Source: Ditibartonella apis (lineage in GTDB: Bacteria; Pseudomonadota; Alphaproteobacteria; Rhizobiales; Rhizobiaceae). From it: DNA of 64,000 nucleotides. The notes beneath the pieces are model-generated. The model was not told the DNA's origin, ran no database searches, and saw only the letters and a program-made list of their open reading frames with translations. Positions within the stretch are counted from its first letter, which is position 1. Each line of letters begins with the position of its first letter. The stretch lies in assembly GCF_001952075.1 (NCBI RefSeq), contig NZ_LXYU01000001.1, positions 620,001 through 684,000 of the forward strand, in the 5' to 3' direction. The translations under genes were made by a program, and so were the position numbers. Below are positions 27,513 through 37,085 of this stretch, piece by piece.

Positions 27513-30455
27513 ATGGCTAAAGCCCCTCTCATCCTTTCGGGGCGTGATGTAACAGCTGTTCTGGGGCCGACAAATACTGGCAAAACCCATTTGGCAATCG
27601 AGCGTATGCTTGCCCATGACAGCGGAATGATCGGGCTACCGTTACGACTTCTTGCACGGGAAGTTTATAATCGTATCAGCGAAAAAATTGGCCCCGACCG
27701 GGTTTCTCTCATTACGGGGGAAGAAAAGATTATCCCTCTTGGTGCCCCATATTCTGTTTGCACTGTCGAAGCTTTGCCACGTGAAACCAAAGCATCTTTT
27801 GTTGCCATAGATGAAGTGCAGCTTGCCGGTGATCTGGCGCGTGGCCATATTTTTACCGATCGGATTTTGCATTTACGTGGCACTCAGGAAACAATGCTGC
27901 TGGGTGCTTCGACGATGCAAGGGATTTTGCAAAAACTTTTGCCCGGTCTTAATGTTATTAGTCGTCCTCGTTTTTCCCAACTGCTCTATGCCGGTTCAAA
28001 AAAGTTGACCCGTTTGCCGAGTCGCACGGCAATAGTCGCTTTTTCTGCCGATGATGTCTATTCCATTGCCGAGCTCATCAAACGGCAGCGTGGCGGGGCA
28101 GCGGTGGTTATGGGGGCACTTTCGCCACGCACAAGAAATGCGCAAGTTGCCCTTTATCAATCGGGCGATGTGGATTTTCTTGTCGCGACCGATGCGATCG
28201 GCATGGGACTTAATCTTGATGTCGATCATGTGGCTTTTGCCCAGACAAGAAAATTCGATGGCTATCAGTTTCGCGATTTGACAGCAGCAGAAATGGCACA
28301 AATTGCCGGACGCGCCGGTCGTCACATGCGTGACGGTACTTTCGGCGTTACCGGTCGGGTAGCCGATCTCGACAAGGGTCTTGTCGAGCGGATCGAATCA
28401 CATCACTTCGATCCTGTAAAAGTTTTGCAGTGGCGCAGCGAAGACCTCGATTTTACAACGCTTGACAGTTTAAGAAAATCACTGGAAGCGGCTGCCCCTG
28501 TAGAAGGGCTTGCCCGTGCTTTACCAGCTGTGGATGCACAAGCTCTGGATAATCTCTCACATGATTATGATATCGCCCGTCTTGCTGACCGGCCAGAACG
28601 CGTCGCATTGCTTTGGGACGCATGTGCACTTCCCGATTATCGCAAAATTGCACCGGCACAACACGCAGAAATTATTGCCAATATCTATCGTGATCTTGTA
28701 AAACGTGGCAGCGTCAATGAAAACTATTTGGCCGAGCAGGTATCCCAAGCCGATCGAGTCGATGGCAATATTGACACTTTATCGCACCGGATTGCCCAGA
28801 TAAGAACCTGGACATTCGTGTCACATCGACCCGGATGGCTTACCAATCCGCAACACTGGCAAGAAAAGACGCGAGAAATTGAAGATAGATTGTCGGATGC
28901 GCTACATGAGAGGTTGACGAAACGATTTGTAGACCGCAGAACAAGCGTACTTATGAGGCGGCTTAGAGAGAATGTGATGATGGATGCCGAAATAGTTCAA
29001 ACTGGCGATGTTCTTGTTGAAGGACATCATGTTGGAAAACTTGATGGGTTTCGTTTTATTGCCGATGTCAATGGCGAGGGTGCCGATGCAAAAGCTCTAA
29101 GGGCTGCTGCAGATAAAATATTGGCCGGTGAATTCGAAAAAAAGGCAGATCGTCTGGCCGCTTCGGCCAATAGCGATTTTGCGATCGGGTCGGATGGTGT
29201 GGTTCGCTGGATTGGCCAACCTTTGGCAAGTCTTGCTGCAACCGACGACATTTTAAAACCGCGGGCAGTGTTACTTGCCGATGAACAGTTGACCGGGCAG
29301 GCGCGTGAAACAGTTGCCGAGCGGGTTGACCGTTTTGTCAGCTTCCATTTTGAAACAGCATTGAAGCCGCTTTTTGATCTCATCAATGCGGATGCGCTTG
29401 TGGGTATGACACGCGGACTTGCGTTCCGTCTGGTTGAACATCTCGGGGTTCTGCCGCGCCGCGATGTCGCCGAAGAAGTCAAAAGCCTTGACCAGATTTC
29501 ACGTGCAGCCTTAAGAAGGCTTGGTACGCGTTTTGGTGCTTTCCATATTTTTCTGCCGATGATGTTAAAACCGGCACCGGCACAAGCTATTACACTTCTA
29601 TGGGCTTTGAAAAACCATGCACGGGATTTGCCGGGCTATGGCGATGTTCTGCAAGTATTGGCAGCCGGTCGAACTTCGGTTGTTGTCGACCCGACTTTCA
29701 ACCCGACCTTTTATCAACTTGCCGGTTATCGGATTCTGGGCCGTCGCGCCGTACGTGTCGATATTCTTGAACGTCTGGCAGACCTTATTCGCAATGCAGT
29801 GAACTGGAAGCCTGGTAGCGGGCCGCGTCCGGACGGTGCTTATGACGGGCGCCATTTTCTGGTTACTCCGGCAATGATGTCGATACTTGGTGCAACAGCC
29901 GAGGATATGGAAGAAATTCTGAAAAGCCTGGGTTACCGTTTTGATAAAAAAGACAAGGCAGAGATTGACGCCAAGCTTCAGGAGCTTGATGCAACAAAAG
30001 ATGAAGCAAAGCCTGCTGCAGTCGTCGAACGTCCGGCCGAACCGGTAGGTGATTTTGCAACTACGTCGGTGGTTGAAGAAGCCGCAGCAACGGAAGAAGT
30101 AAAAACACCGGATGCAGAACCGGTCGGGCCTCATTTCGGTAAGAAGACTACTGAAGAAGAGGAAAAACCTGTATTGCTTTGGCATTATCAGGGCCGTCAC
30201 GATTACCGTCAGTCAAGGCAGAATGGTGACAAAAAGAAGCGTTCTGCACAGCGGTTTGAAAAAGCCGGTGAACGAACAGATAAATCGGGCGAACCACGGC
30301 GAGACAAACAGCGTCCGCGTAAAAATTCGTCTTTCAACAATCCGAAAGCGGATGCGTCTTACAGACAGCATAAATCGAAGTCGCAACCGAAGCCGATTGA
30401 TCCTGATTCGCCTTTTGCAAAGCTTGCTGCTTTGCGCGACCAATTGAAAAAATGA
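27513..30455 (+). CDS. Suv3-like DEAD/DEVQ-box RNA helicase
   Basis: This 980-residue superfamily 2 helicase resembles mitochondrial SUV3, which unwinds RNA for degradation. It has Walker A 'GPTNTGKT' (18-25), the DEVQ box (100-103), 'GASTM' motif III-like, 'ATDAIGMGLNLD' and the motif VI 'QIAGRAGRHMRDGTFG'. A large helical C-terminal part follows. The last 140 or so residues are low complexity, first Ala/Glu-rich and then strongly Lys/Arg/Gln-rich, as expected for an RNA-contacting tail. TTGGAG precedes the ATG. Its stop overlaps the S4-protein start (ATGA). Such helicases are widespread in alphaproteobacteria, with poorly known roles. Confidence 0.93.
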   Translation: MAKAPLILSGRDVTAVLGPTNTGKTHLAIERMLAHDSGMIGLPLRLLAREVYNRISEKIGPDRVSLITGEEKIIPLGAPYSVCTVEALPRETKASFVAIDEVQLAGDLARGHIFTDRILHLRGTQETMLLGASTMQGILQKLLPGLNVISRPRFSQLLYAGSKKLTRLPSRTAIVAFSADDVYSIAELIKRQRGGAAVVMGALSPRTRNAQVALYQSGDVDFLVATDAIGMGLNLDVDHVAFAQTRKFDGYQFRDLTAAEMAQIAGRAGRHMRDGTFGVTGRVADLDKGLVERIESHHFDPVKVLQWRSEDLDFTTLDSLRKSLEAAAPVEGLARALPAVDAQALDNLSHDYDIARLADRPERVALLWDACALPDYRKIAPAQHAEIIANIYRDLVKRGSVNENYLAEQVSQADRVDGNIDTLSHRIAQIRTWTFVSHRPGWLTNPQHWQEKTREIEDRLSDALHERLTKRFVDRRTSVLMRRLRENVMMDAEIVQTGDVLVEGHHVGKLDGFRFIADVNGEGADAKALRAAADKILAGEFEKKADRLAASANSDFAIGSDGVVRWIGQPLASLAATDDILKPRAVLLADEQLTGQARETVAERVDRFVSFHFETALKPLFDLINADALVGMTRGLAFRLVEHLGVLPRRDVAEEVKSLDQISRAALRRLGTRFGAFHIFLPMMLKPAPAQAITLLWALKNHARDLPGYGDVLQVLAAGRTSVVVDPTFNPTFYQLAGYRILGRRAVRVDILERLADLIRNAVNWKPGSGPRPDGAYDGRHFLVTPAMMSILGATAEDMEEILKSLGYRFDKKDKAEIDAKLQELDATKDEAKPAAVVERPAEPVGDFATTSVVEEAAATEEVKTPDAEPVGPHFGKKTTEEEEKPVLLWHYQGRHDYRQSRQNGDKKKRSAQRFEKAGERTDKSGEPRRDKQRPRKNSSFNNPKADASYRQHKSKSQPKPIDPDSPFAKLAALRDQLKK

Positions 30456-30826
30456 ACGAAGAGACCGTTTCGAGACAGCGTCTGGACAAGTGGCTGTTTT
30501 TTTCGCGAACGGTCAAAACGCGTAGCCTTGCTGCCAAACTCGTCGAGGGCAGCAAGGTCAGAGTTAATCGTGTGAAGATTGACAAGTCGAGCTATCCGAT
30601 AAAAGTCGGAGATGTTCTGACTATCCGGCTGGAACGGTCAGTCGTTGTTTATAAGGTAGCTGGATTTGGCGTGCGTCGGGGGCCGGCAGCTGAAGCCCGA
30701 TTGCTTTATGAAGATTTGACTCCGGACGAAGTTGTAACAGACAGGCAGAACATCATTTCATCGGGACCTCGACCGACAAAACGCGACAGACGGCAATTAA
30801 TGCATTTTTTAAAACAGGAAATGTGA
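30452..30826 (+). CDS. S4-domain RNA-binding protein (HslR-like)
   Basis: This 124-residue protein has an N-terminal S4 domain: 'RQRLDKWLFFSRTVKTRSLA' with 'KLVEGSKVRVN' (about residues 8-44). It resembles the heat-shock protein Hsp15 (HslR), which binds stalled 50S subunits carrying peptidyl-tRNA. It is translationally coupled to the Suv3-like helicase, which suggests a shared job in RNA or ribosome quality control. That role is an inference from context. Confidence 0.9.
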   Translation: MNEETVSRQRLDKWLFFSRTVKTRSLAAKLVEGSKVRVNRVKIDKSSYPIKVGDVLTIRLERSVVVYKVAGFGVRRGPAAEARLLYEDLTPDEVVTDRQNIISSGPRPTKRDRRQLMHFLKQEM

Positions 30827-30961
30827 ACAAATTGGTTCAAATGCGGGGTTGAAACCGCCCGTCAAAAACGTTAACTCATTGCTGTTATCGTTTCATTTCC
30901 GTTTAAAAGTGTGACAGGCTTTTGTCGGAATGCGCTTGACGTGAACACTGGAGATTGAACA

Positions 30962-31300
30962 ATGACCTATGTTGTGACCGACAATTGCATTCGCTGCAAA
31001 TACACTGACTGCGTTGAAGTTTGCCCAGTTGACTGTTTCTATGAGGGGGAGAACATGCTTGTTATCCACCCCGATGAATGCATTGATTGTGGTGTCTGTG
31101 AGCCGGAATGTCCGGCTGAAGCAATTAAGCCTGATACTGAACCCGGACTTGAAAAGTGGCTTGAACTTAACATGGAATATTCGGCCAAATGGCCAAATAT
31201 AACGGTCAAGAAGGATCAGCTTCCTGAAGCAACCGAAATGGATGGCGTGACGGGAAAACTTGAGAAATACTTTTCTCCAAAGCCGGGAACCGGTGACTAG
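30962..31300 (+). CDS. fdxA: 7Fe-8S ferredoxin FdxA
   Basis: This 112-residue ferredoxin has nine cysteines at 9, 12, 17, 21, 25, 40, 43, 46 and 50, the pattern of Azotobacter FdI (shifted by one), carrying a 3Fe-4S and a 4Fe-4S cluster. The C-terminal extension of about 50 residues is usual in this group. GGAGATTGAACA precedes the ATG. It sits before carD and rpoH, an order also met in other Hyphomicrobiales. Its redox partner is not evident here. Confidence 0.95.
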   Translation: MTYVVTDNCIRCKYTDCVEVCPVDCFYEGENMLVIHPDECIDCGVCEPECPAEAIKPDTEPGLEKWLELNMEYSAKWPNITVKKDQLPEATEMDGVTGKLEKYFSPKPGTGD

Positions 31301-31666
31301 CCATATAAACAGTTGAACTTGACTGGCCAATGATTGATTTCTTTGGTTTTTTGTGTTATGGTTTTTTCGTTAAACCGATAACCGGATGTCATTGGCGTTT
31401 CTTTTTCTCATCGAAAGGTGTCTTAATCTGACGTAATTCGTGTCGAATAGTGGACGGCTTTATTGCGTCCAATTGAATTATGTCGAGGTTTGCGGATTTA
31501 TTATCGCATTTGCTTTGCATTTGCGAAGAGGTGAAGTCCTCTTCTGCACCTTGAATCAAAAGTAACGTCCATTCTTCCGGAAATCGGATAAGGCTCTCTG
31601 TTTGCAGAGCTTTCAACCTGTGTTTGTCGGCAACAGTGCCGAGCACAAATGGAGTTGGTTAAGAAT
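31301..31666. other. Intergenic region upstream of carD
   Basis: About 365 bases lie between fdxA and carD. Short frames on the minus strand (31389-31646) look accidental. The carD promoter should lie here. No structure stands out. Confidence 0.4.
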
Positions 31667-32272
31667 ATGTCATCCCCCAAGAAAAAATCCCCGGCTCGGC
31701 AGGGGTTCAAGGCTCAAGAATACATCGTTTATCCCGCTCACGGTGTTGGCCAGATTGTTGCTATTGAAGAACAGGAAGTGGCCGGCGTAAAACTCGAGCT
31801 GTTTGTTATCCATTTCGAAAAAGACAAGATGCACGTCAAAGTGCCGGTTGCCAAGGCTATTTCTATTGGTATGCGCAAATTGTCAGAGACAGATTTTGTC
31901 GAACGTGCCTTGAAAGTTCTACAAGGCCGGGCTCGTATCAAGCGGACAATGTGGTCGCGTCGGGCTCAGGAATATGATGCAAAAATCAATTCGGGCGATT
32001 TGATTTCTATTGCAGAAGTCGTTCGTGATCTTTTCCGCGCTGAAAATCAGCCGGAGCAATCTTATTCGGAACGTCAGCTTTATGAGGCTGCGCTTGACCG
32101 GATGGCACGTGAAATTGCTGTTGTTAATAAAATTTCGGAAACCGAGGCTGTCCGTGCGATCGAGATCAATCTTGCCAAAAGCCCCAAGCGGAGCGTTAAA
32201 AGTGAGGCTGAAGGGGATAGCGAAATCGAAAGTGATGTTGATGGCGAAGACAGCGAAAACGTTGCTGCTTGA
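31667..32272 (+). CDS. carD: CarD/CdnL-family RNA polymerase-binding transcription factor
   Basis: This protein of about 201 residues has an N-terminal RNA polymerase-interacting Tudor-like domain ('YIVYPAHGVGQIVAIEEQEVAG', here quoted in part as 'VYPAHGVGQI') and a C-terminal helical DNA-binding domain. CarD/CdnL binds the RNAP beta subunit and stabilises open complexes, for example at rRNA promoters. The tail (last 30 residues) is acidic. ATG 31667 is preferred, giving 'MSSPKKKS'; ATG 31649 is possible, since neither has an ideal ribosome binding site. It neighbours rpoH, a common alphaproteobacterial pairing. Confidence 0.92.
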   Translation: MSSPKKKSPARQGFKAQEYIVYPAHGVGQIVAIEEQEVAGVKLELFVIHFEKDKMHVKVPVAKAISIGMRKLSETDFVERALKVLQGRARIKRTMWSRRAQEYDAKINSGDLISIAEVVRDLFRAENQPEQSYSERQLYEAALDRMAREIAVVNKISETEAVRAIEINLAKSPKRSVKSEAEGDSEIESDVDGEDSENVAA

Positions 32273-32316
32273 TTAAAGTAAACAAACCGGATTTTATTTG
32301 TTAATCCCTTTTTTCA

Positions 32317-32347
32317 AAAGCCCGCTTTTATAGCGGGTTTTTGTTTT
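32317..32347 (+). terminator. Terminator of carD
   Basis: CCCGCT pairs with AGCGGG, extended by A-U and one G-U pair, around a TTTAT loop; TTTTTG and a further T run follow. It lies about 45 nt after carD. Confidence 0.8.
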
Positions 32348-32530
32348 TTGACACTATACATTTATCAATCAGGTCAAAAATGGTCGTTAAAAAATATATC
32401 AAAAGTTGAAAAAATAAAACTTTTAGTTGTTTTTTACGGAACCAACCTTCGCGATGTGCGTTTCCCAATCTGAAAGCAACATAGGTGTTGCTCTTTAAGA
32501 TTAACGAGTTTCTCATCGAGGGGGCAGATC

Positions 32531-33442
32531 ATGGCCAGCATACCGACGTCAACGCAGTTAACGACAAATTTCAATGCCGGCACGGACAACACACTTGGCC
32601 GTAATATGATGCGTTCAGCAATGAAGGCACCCTATCTCGAGCGCAATGACGAACACGATCTGGCACTGCGCTGGAGAGACAAAAAAGATAGTGTGGCAAT
32701 GCATCAGATTGCAGTTGCACACATGCGGCTTGTCATTTCAATCGCGGGGCGATTCAAACATTTCAAACTACCGCTGAGCGATCTTGTTCAGGAAGGCTAT
32801 GTCGGACTCCTAGAAGCGGCAGCACGCTTTGATCCCGAGCGCGAGGTGCGTTTTTCTACCTATGCCACATGGTGGATCAGGGCTTCCATACAGGACTATA
32901 TTTTGCGCAACTGGTCAATCGTACGTGGTGGTACCAGTTCGGCACAGAAAGCGCTTTTCTTCAATTTGAGACGGTTGCGTGCAAAGCTTGCCAGCGAAGA
33001 CAGAAATATGAGCAAGCAGGATATATTCCGCAGCATTTCGGAAAAACTTGGTGTCTCTGTTTCTGATGTCGAAACAATGGATTTCCGTTTTTCGACGAGT
33101 GATAATTCCTTGAGTGCTCCGATGATTGCCGATGACGAGAGTTCGGGCAGTAAAATGGATACGCTGGTCGACGATCATCCTCTTCAAGACACGCTTGTCG
33201 AAGATGAAATCGACGGAAATCGGCGTTCGAAGTGGTTGCATGATGCGCTTCAAATATTGAACGACAGAGAGCTCCAAATTATTCGTTGCCGTCGTCTGAA
33301 CGATGACGGGGCTACTCTTGAAGCATTGGGAGAAAAAATGGGAATTTCCAAGGAACGTGTACGCCAGATCGAAGCACGTGCCATGGAAAAATTGCGAAAT
33401 TATCTTCTTTCTGTTAATAGTGTCGATGCTTATCAGGTTTAA
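32531..33442 (+). CDS. rpoH: RNA polymerase sigma-32 family factor RpoH (RpoH2-like)
   Basis: This 303-residue sigma-70 family heat-shock sigma factor has region 2 ('DLVQEGYVGLLEAAARFDPERE', 'FSTYATWWIRASIQDYILRNW'), the RpoH box 'QKALFFNLRRLR' and region 4 ('LEALGEKMGISKERVRQIEARAMEKLR'). Hyphomicrobiales often carry two RpoH proteins, and the carD-linked copy usually corresponds to RpoH2, involved in oxidative stress response. That subtype call is by context. A GAGGGGG sits upstream of the ATG. It is transcribed separately from carD, with a terminator between. Confidence 0.93.
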   Translation: MASIPTSTQLTTNFNAGTDNTLGRNMMRSAMKAPYLERNDEHDLALRWRDKKDSVAMHQIAVAHMRLVISIAGRFKHFKLPLSDLVQEGYVGLLEAAARFDPEREVRFSTYATWWIRASIQDYILRNWSIVRGGTSSAQKALFFNLRRLRAKLASEDRNMSKQDIFRSISEKLGVSVSDVETMDFRFSTSDNSLSAPMIADDESSGSKMDTLVDDHPLQDTLVEDEIDGNRRSKWLHDALQILNDRELQIIRCRRLNDDGATLEALGEKMGISKERVRQIEARAMEKLRNYLLSVNSVDAYQV

Positions 33443-33565
33443 TCGCCAAGGGAATATGTGACGATTGCGTTTCGTTTTTTCGGGCGGTCGTGCCGGTAGC
33501 TAAAACCAATACCTAAAAGGCTTGCCCCGAAAAATTGGCCACGAGAACTGGCCTGGAGAAGTTGT

Positions 33566-34516
33566 TTGTCACCGTTTGATAGAAACGCACATATCGAACA
33601 AAAAATACTTGCATATTCAATTCTGGCTACAATCCTTCTGGCTGTTGCAGGTATTATTACCGGAATTCTGACAGGTGCATCATCTATTATTTTCGACGGA
33701 ATGTATTCGTCGATTGATTGTGTCTTCAGCATTGCAGCGCTTCTTGTTGTTCGACTGATCGAAATCGACGTCAACCGGCGAAGCCGCAAAGCACCGAAAT
33801 TTGTCGAGCGTTTTCAATATGGTTTCTGGCATCTCGAACCGATGCTTTTGGCAATCAACGGGTTATCCCTGATGATTGCCGTTATCTATGCGTTGTTCGA
33901 GGCTGTAGGAAAAATTTTGAACGGCGGCAAACTTCCGCATTTTGATGCTGCAATCTGGTTTTCGGTTTTCGCAGTCATCCTGTGTTTCGGAATGGCGTTT
34001 TACGAGCATTATTTCAATCGCCGTATAAAATCGGCCTTTATTACCATTGATGCGAAAAGCTGGATCGTATCGGGCGGAATAGGATTGGCTCTCTTATGCG
34101 CTTTCAGTTTTGCCACCCTCATTGAAGGTACAATTTATGAATGGGTTTTGCCTTATATCGATCCGGTTGTTTTGGCTTTTATTGCGATAATCATGTTGCC
34201 AATGCCGGTAAAAACGGTTCTGCATGCCATGCGGGATATTCTGATGATAACGCCCGTTGATTTGGACGAACATGTCAATGGTGTAGTTGACGAAATTGTC
34301 GAAAAATACGGCTTTGTCGGTTCCCAAAACTATCTTGCAAGGGTCGGCCGCTCCACAATGATTGAAATTCATCTCATTTTGCCGGAACATTACAAAATTG
34401 CCGAGGTCGAGGAGCTTGATAAAATCCGCACCGAAATTGGTGACCGAATAGGCCACGCAGGGCCGGATCGGTGGCTCACTGTTTCTTTCACATCAAGTCC
34501 GCATTGGGCGTTTTAA
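33566..34516 (+). CDS. Cation diffusion facilitator family transporter (divergent metal site)
   Basis: This 316-residue protein has about six transmembrane helices (residues 14-34, 37-58, 83-103, 119-139, 156-177, 190-212) and a cytoplasmic ferredoxin-like C-terminal domain, the CDF layout. The usual first site D-G-x-H-S-x-x-D reads D-G-M-Y-S-S-I-D, so a tyrosine stands in the ligand position. The second site reads D-A-K-S-W instead of the usual H/D-x-x-x-D. It could transport another ion or be a divergent subgroup. The start is probably TTG at 33566 with GGAGAA just upstream. It is convergent with the M48 protease. Confidence 0.85.
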   Translation: MSPFDRNAHIEQKILAYSILATILLAVAGIITGILTGASSIIFDGMYSSIDCVFSIAALLVVRLIEIDVNRRSRKAPKFVERFQYGFWHLEPMLLAINGLSLMIAVIYALFEAVGKILNGGKLPHFDAAIWFSVFAVILCFGMAFYEHYFNRRIKSAFITIDAKSWIVSGGIGLALLCAFSFATLIEGTIYEWVLPYIDPVVLAFIAIIMLPMPVKTVLHAMRDILMITPVDLDEHVNGVVDEIVEKYGFVGSQNYLARVGRSTMIEIHLILPEHYKIAEVEELDKIRTEIGDRIGHAGPDRWLTVSFTSSPHWAF

Positions 34517-34544
34517 TCGACCTCATTACGTTATCCCGATCAGG

Positions 34545-36074
34545 CTATTCCGAGATAATCTTGATTCTGTCACCTGCCGATAAATTTGCGGTTGGTGGCA
34601 AGGCATTGATGATACGCAACAGTTTTTCTTTTGCGTTGGTGCCTTGCATCCGTAGAGCAAGTGATGCGACAGTATCGCCCGAGCGAACATTGACAACGCG
34701 AATGCGCAAAGGTTTGAGAGAAGAAATCTCGCGCGACGATAATGTTTTGAATGACGAGGTTGTTGCATTCGACACAGCATCAAGTTCGTTCGAATTTTTG
34801 GGGGCTGCTGTTAAAAATCTGAAGACACGGTCTTTAACAAAAATAACCACGACATCGAATTGCCAACGATCATTGGCAGCATGGGCACGTGCAGCTTGAA
34901 GGCCGTTGATAGTGACAGGCACAATCGAAGTTTGGTCAAGTCCACTTACCCAGCCGCTTTTGATGTAGTCGACCGGAGTTAGTCCGCGGGGAAGTGCCAC
35001 ACCGTCGAAGCGCACAGCAATGTCATTATTGCCGCTTGCAATAACAGCATTTGACGAATTATCGATTGTGAAATTCTGCGGAACAGAAAAAGTAATCCCG
35101 AGTTTTGGGTGAATGAACTGGTTACCACGAATGTAACCTTCGTCGGCTGTATCACCAAAAATCATTCCGTCAATACCGTTGAGAAAATCATCTCGGTCGG
35201 TCTTTCCTACACCTGGAGCTCCCACTTTGCGTGCCTGATCGGTTGCGAGCTGGATCCGCTGCGGCGTGGAAGGATGGCTGGCCAGAAAGTCCAGGGTTGC
35301 ATCGGTTGCTCCTGAAACATTGCGATAGGATGCATAAGCTTCCATTGATTGTAAAAAGCGTGGCGAGGCGAACGGGTCATACCCCGCCTGTCCTAACATT
35401 TTTATGCCGATTGCATCCGCCTGCAATTCCTGATTGCGCGAAAATTGGGCAAGGCGCAGTTTACCGCGAATAGCTGTTTCCCGCTCGGCCGAATGGTCTT
35501 CCAGAACTTCGCTAACAACCTGATTTGTAAGTTCTACCTCTGCCTCTTTCTGTTGACGCAAAATACCGTGATTGGCTGTGACGTGTGCCATTTCATGAGC
35601 AAGAACAGCCGCCACTTCGGACGAATCATTGGCGAGCGCAAGAAGCCCGCGCGTTACATAAACGTAGCCACCGGGAAGTGCGAAAGCGTTTACATTGGGC
35701 GAGTTTAAAATCGTAATCCTATAGGTCTGGGCGGGGTTATCGGAAACCGCTGTGAGCCTTCCGACAATTTTGGCAACCATGCGTTCAAGCTTCGGATCAC
35801 TATATTCGCCGCCATAGGTTTGTAAAATTCGCGGATGCTGGGACGCACCCAATTGTGCAAGAGAATCCCCTTTGCTCACCTTGTCGACAGTGACCGGTGC
35901 GCCGGAAGGCATAAGGCCTCCATCGGGCTTATTGTAATCGACAAGTTGGCAAGCTGTTAAGCCGGAAAAAATAAAGCTTAAAAAAATGGTAAAACCTGTC
36001 GTTTTGACCACACGCTTGGAAACATGTGGCACTGAATGCAGGTCTGAAATGGCCATTGTTTTGCATTTACTCAT
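34545..36074 (-). CDS. M48-family zinc metalloprotease lipoprotein with LysM-like C terminus
   Basis: This 509-residue protein has an N-terminal hydrophobic segment and a lipobox 'LTAC' (Cys42), so it is probably a lipoprotein in the cell envelope. The M48 catalytic site is 'HEMAH' (160-164), with 'QELQADAIG' supplying the third ligand glutamate. The C-terminal part includes 'VNVRSGDTVASLALRM', which resembles a LysM-type peptidoglycan-binding motif. It is related to BepA/YfgC-type outer-membrane quality-control proteases. The start is ATG 36074; ATG six codons later is an alternative. Confidence 0.9.
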   Translation of the reverse strand: MSKCKTMAISDLHSVPHVSKRVVKTTGFTIFLSFIFSGLTACQLVDYNKPDGGLMPSGAPVTVDKVSKGDSLAQLGASQHPRILQTYGGEYSDPKLERMVAKIVGRLTAVSDNPAQTYRITILNSPNVNAFALPGGYVYVTRGLLALANDSSEVAAVLAHEMAHVTANHGILRQQKEAEVELTNQVVSEVLEDHSAERETAIRGKLRLAQFSRNQELQADAIGIKMLGQAGYDPFASPRFLQSMEAYASYRNVSGATDATLDFLASHPSTPQRIQLATDQARKVGAPGVGKTDRDDFLNGIDGMIFGDTADEGYIRGNQFIHPKLGITFSVPQNFTIDNSSNAVIASGNNDIAVRFDGVALPRGLTPVDYIKSGWVSGLDQTSIVPVTINGLQAARAHAANDRWQFDVVVIFVKDRVFRFLTAAPKNSNELDAVSNATTSSFKTLSSREISSLKPLRIRVVNVRSGDTVASLALRMQGTNAKEKLLRIINALPPTANLSAGDRIKIISE

Positions 36075-36289
36075 CGCGACCGATGTTTGATCCTCATTGC
36101 GGCAAAATATAATCCCGTACTATAAGGCTGAAAAACTTTGAAAATAACAAGCTTTTTCAAAATTTCCCCTATAATAGAACGAATAGAAGCGAGTTGTTGT
36201 GACATATCAATGATCACAGAACAATCAAATAGATACCGATTAAAAATTAAAATGGGCTATTTACGTAAAAAAGCAAATTCGGGGTGGTC

Positions 36290-36925
36290 ATGAAAACCTA
36301 CACTATTCTTCTTGACGGTGATCTTCAGGTAACCCCGCGGCTTTTGGCAGAGATAAGAAAAAGCAATGTCATTGTTGCTGATGGTGCGATACGTTATGTC
36401 GGACCCCTTGGTGTAACACCCGAATTATGGGTCGGGGACTTCGATTCGGCCGATCCGGCGCTGATGGTAAAATATCGGAATATTGAGCGGCGGTCTTTTC
36501 CTGTTGCCAAAGATAAAACCGACGGTGAACTTGCAATCGACTTCGCTTTGGAAAGAGGGGCAAACCGTATTATTTTATGCGGTGCATTGGGGGGAAAACG
36601 GTCCGATCATGCATTTTTCCATTTCGTACACGCTTTGGCGATGAAACAGAACGACATTGATGTGCTACTCACAAGTGGTAACGAGGAAGGATATGCTATT
36701 CTTCCGGGTCACTATTCATTCGATTTTCCTGCAGGCACAATTTTCAGTATCATCGGTTTCGATGACCTTGGGGGCTTGACAATCGAAGGGGCAAAGTGGC
36801 CACTTTGTCGCAAAAACGTGCCCTTCGGCTCTTCATTGACACTTTCCAATGAAGTCGTTGGTCAATTGCATTTAACTCTTTCCTCGGGACGAGCAATTCT
36901 CGTTGCTCAATTCAATGCTCATTGA
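36290..36925 (+). CDS. thiN: Thiamine diphosphokinase
   Basis: This 211-residue TPK-family enzyme transfers pyrophosphate from ATP to thiamine to make the active cofactor TPP. It has 'VIVADGAIRYV', 'WVGDFDSAD', 'KDKTDGELAIDFAL' and 'LCGALGGKRSDHAF', the conserved nucleotide and metal-binding segments. ATG 36290 is chosen because GGGGTGG precedes it; an upstream GTG (36284) is less well placed. No TPP riboswitch was seen upstream. TPP is the cofactor of the transketolase in this window. Confidence 0.92.
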   Translation: MKTYTILLDGDLQVTPRLLAEIRKSNVIVADGAIRYVGPLGVTPELWVGDFDSADPALMVKYRNIERRSFPVAKDKTDGELAIDFALERGANRIILCGALGGKRSDHAFFHFVHALAMKQNDIDVLLTSGNEEGYAILPGHYSFDFPAGTIFSIIGFDDLGGLTIEGAKWPLCRKNVPFGSSLTLSNEVVGQLHLTLSSGRAILVAQFNAH

Positions 36926-37085
36926 CGGGCTTTAGAAGACATTCAAGGGTAGCTTTGTGAAAATAATTTTCTATATCCATATGTAATAGTAAGGATGAGG
37001 TCGAGTGTTCGTTTCCGCCTTATCTTGGTTTCGCCTTATTATTACGACACAGTATCGGGAAAATCATAAGAGAAAGAGTGAGGAC

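Noticed and set aside
36075-36289. TPP riboswitch upstream of thiN
   Set aside because: No CTGAGA / ACCTGA-type conserved THI-box elements were seen.
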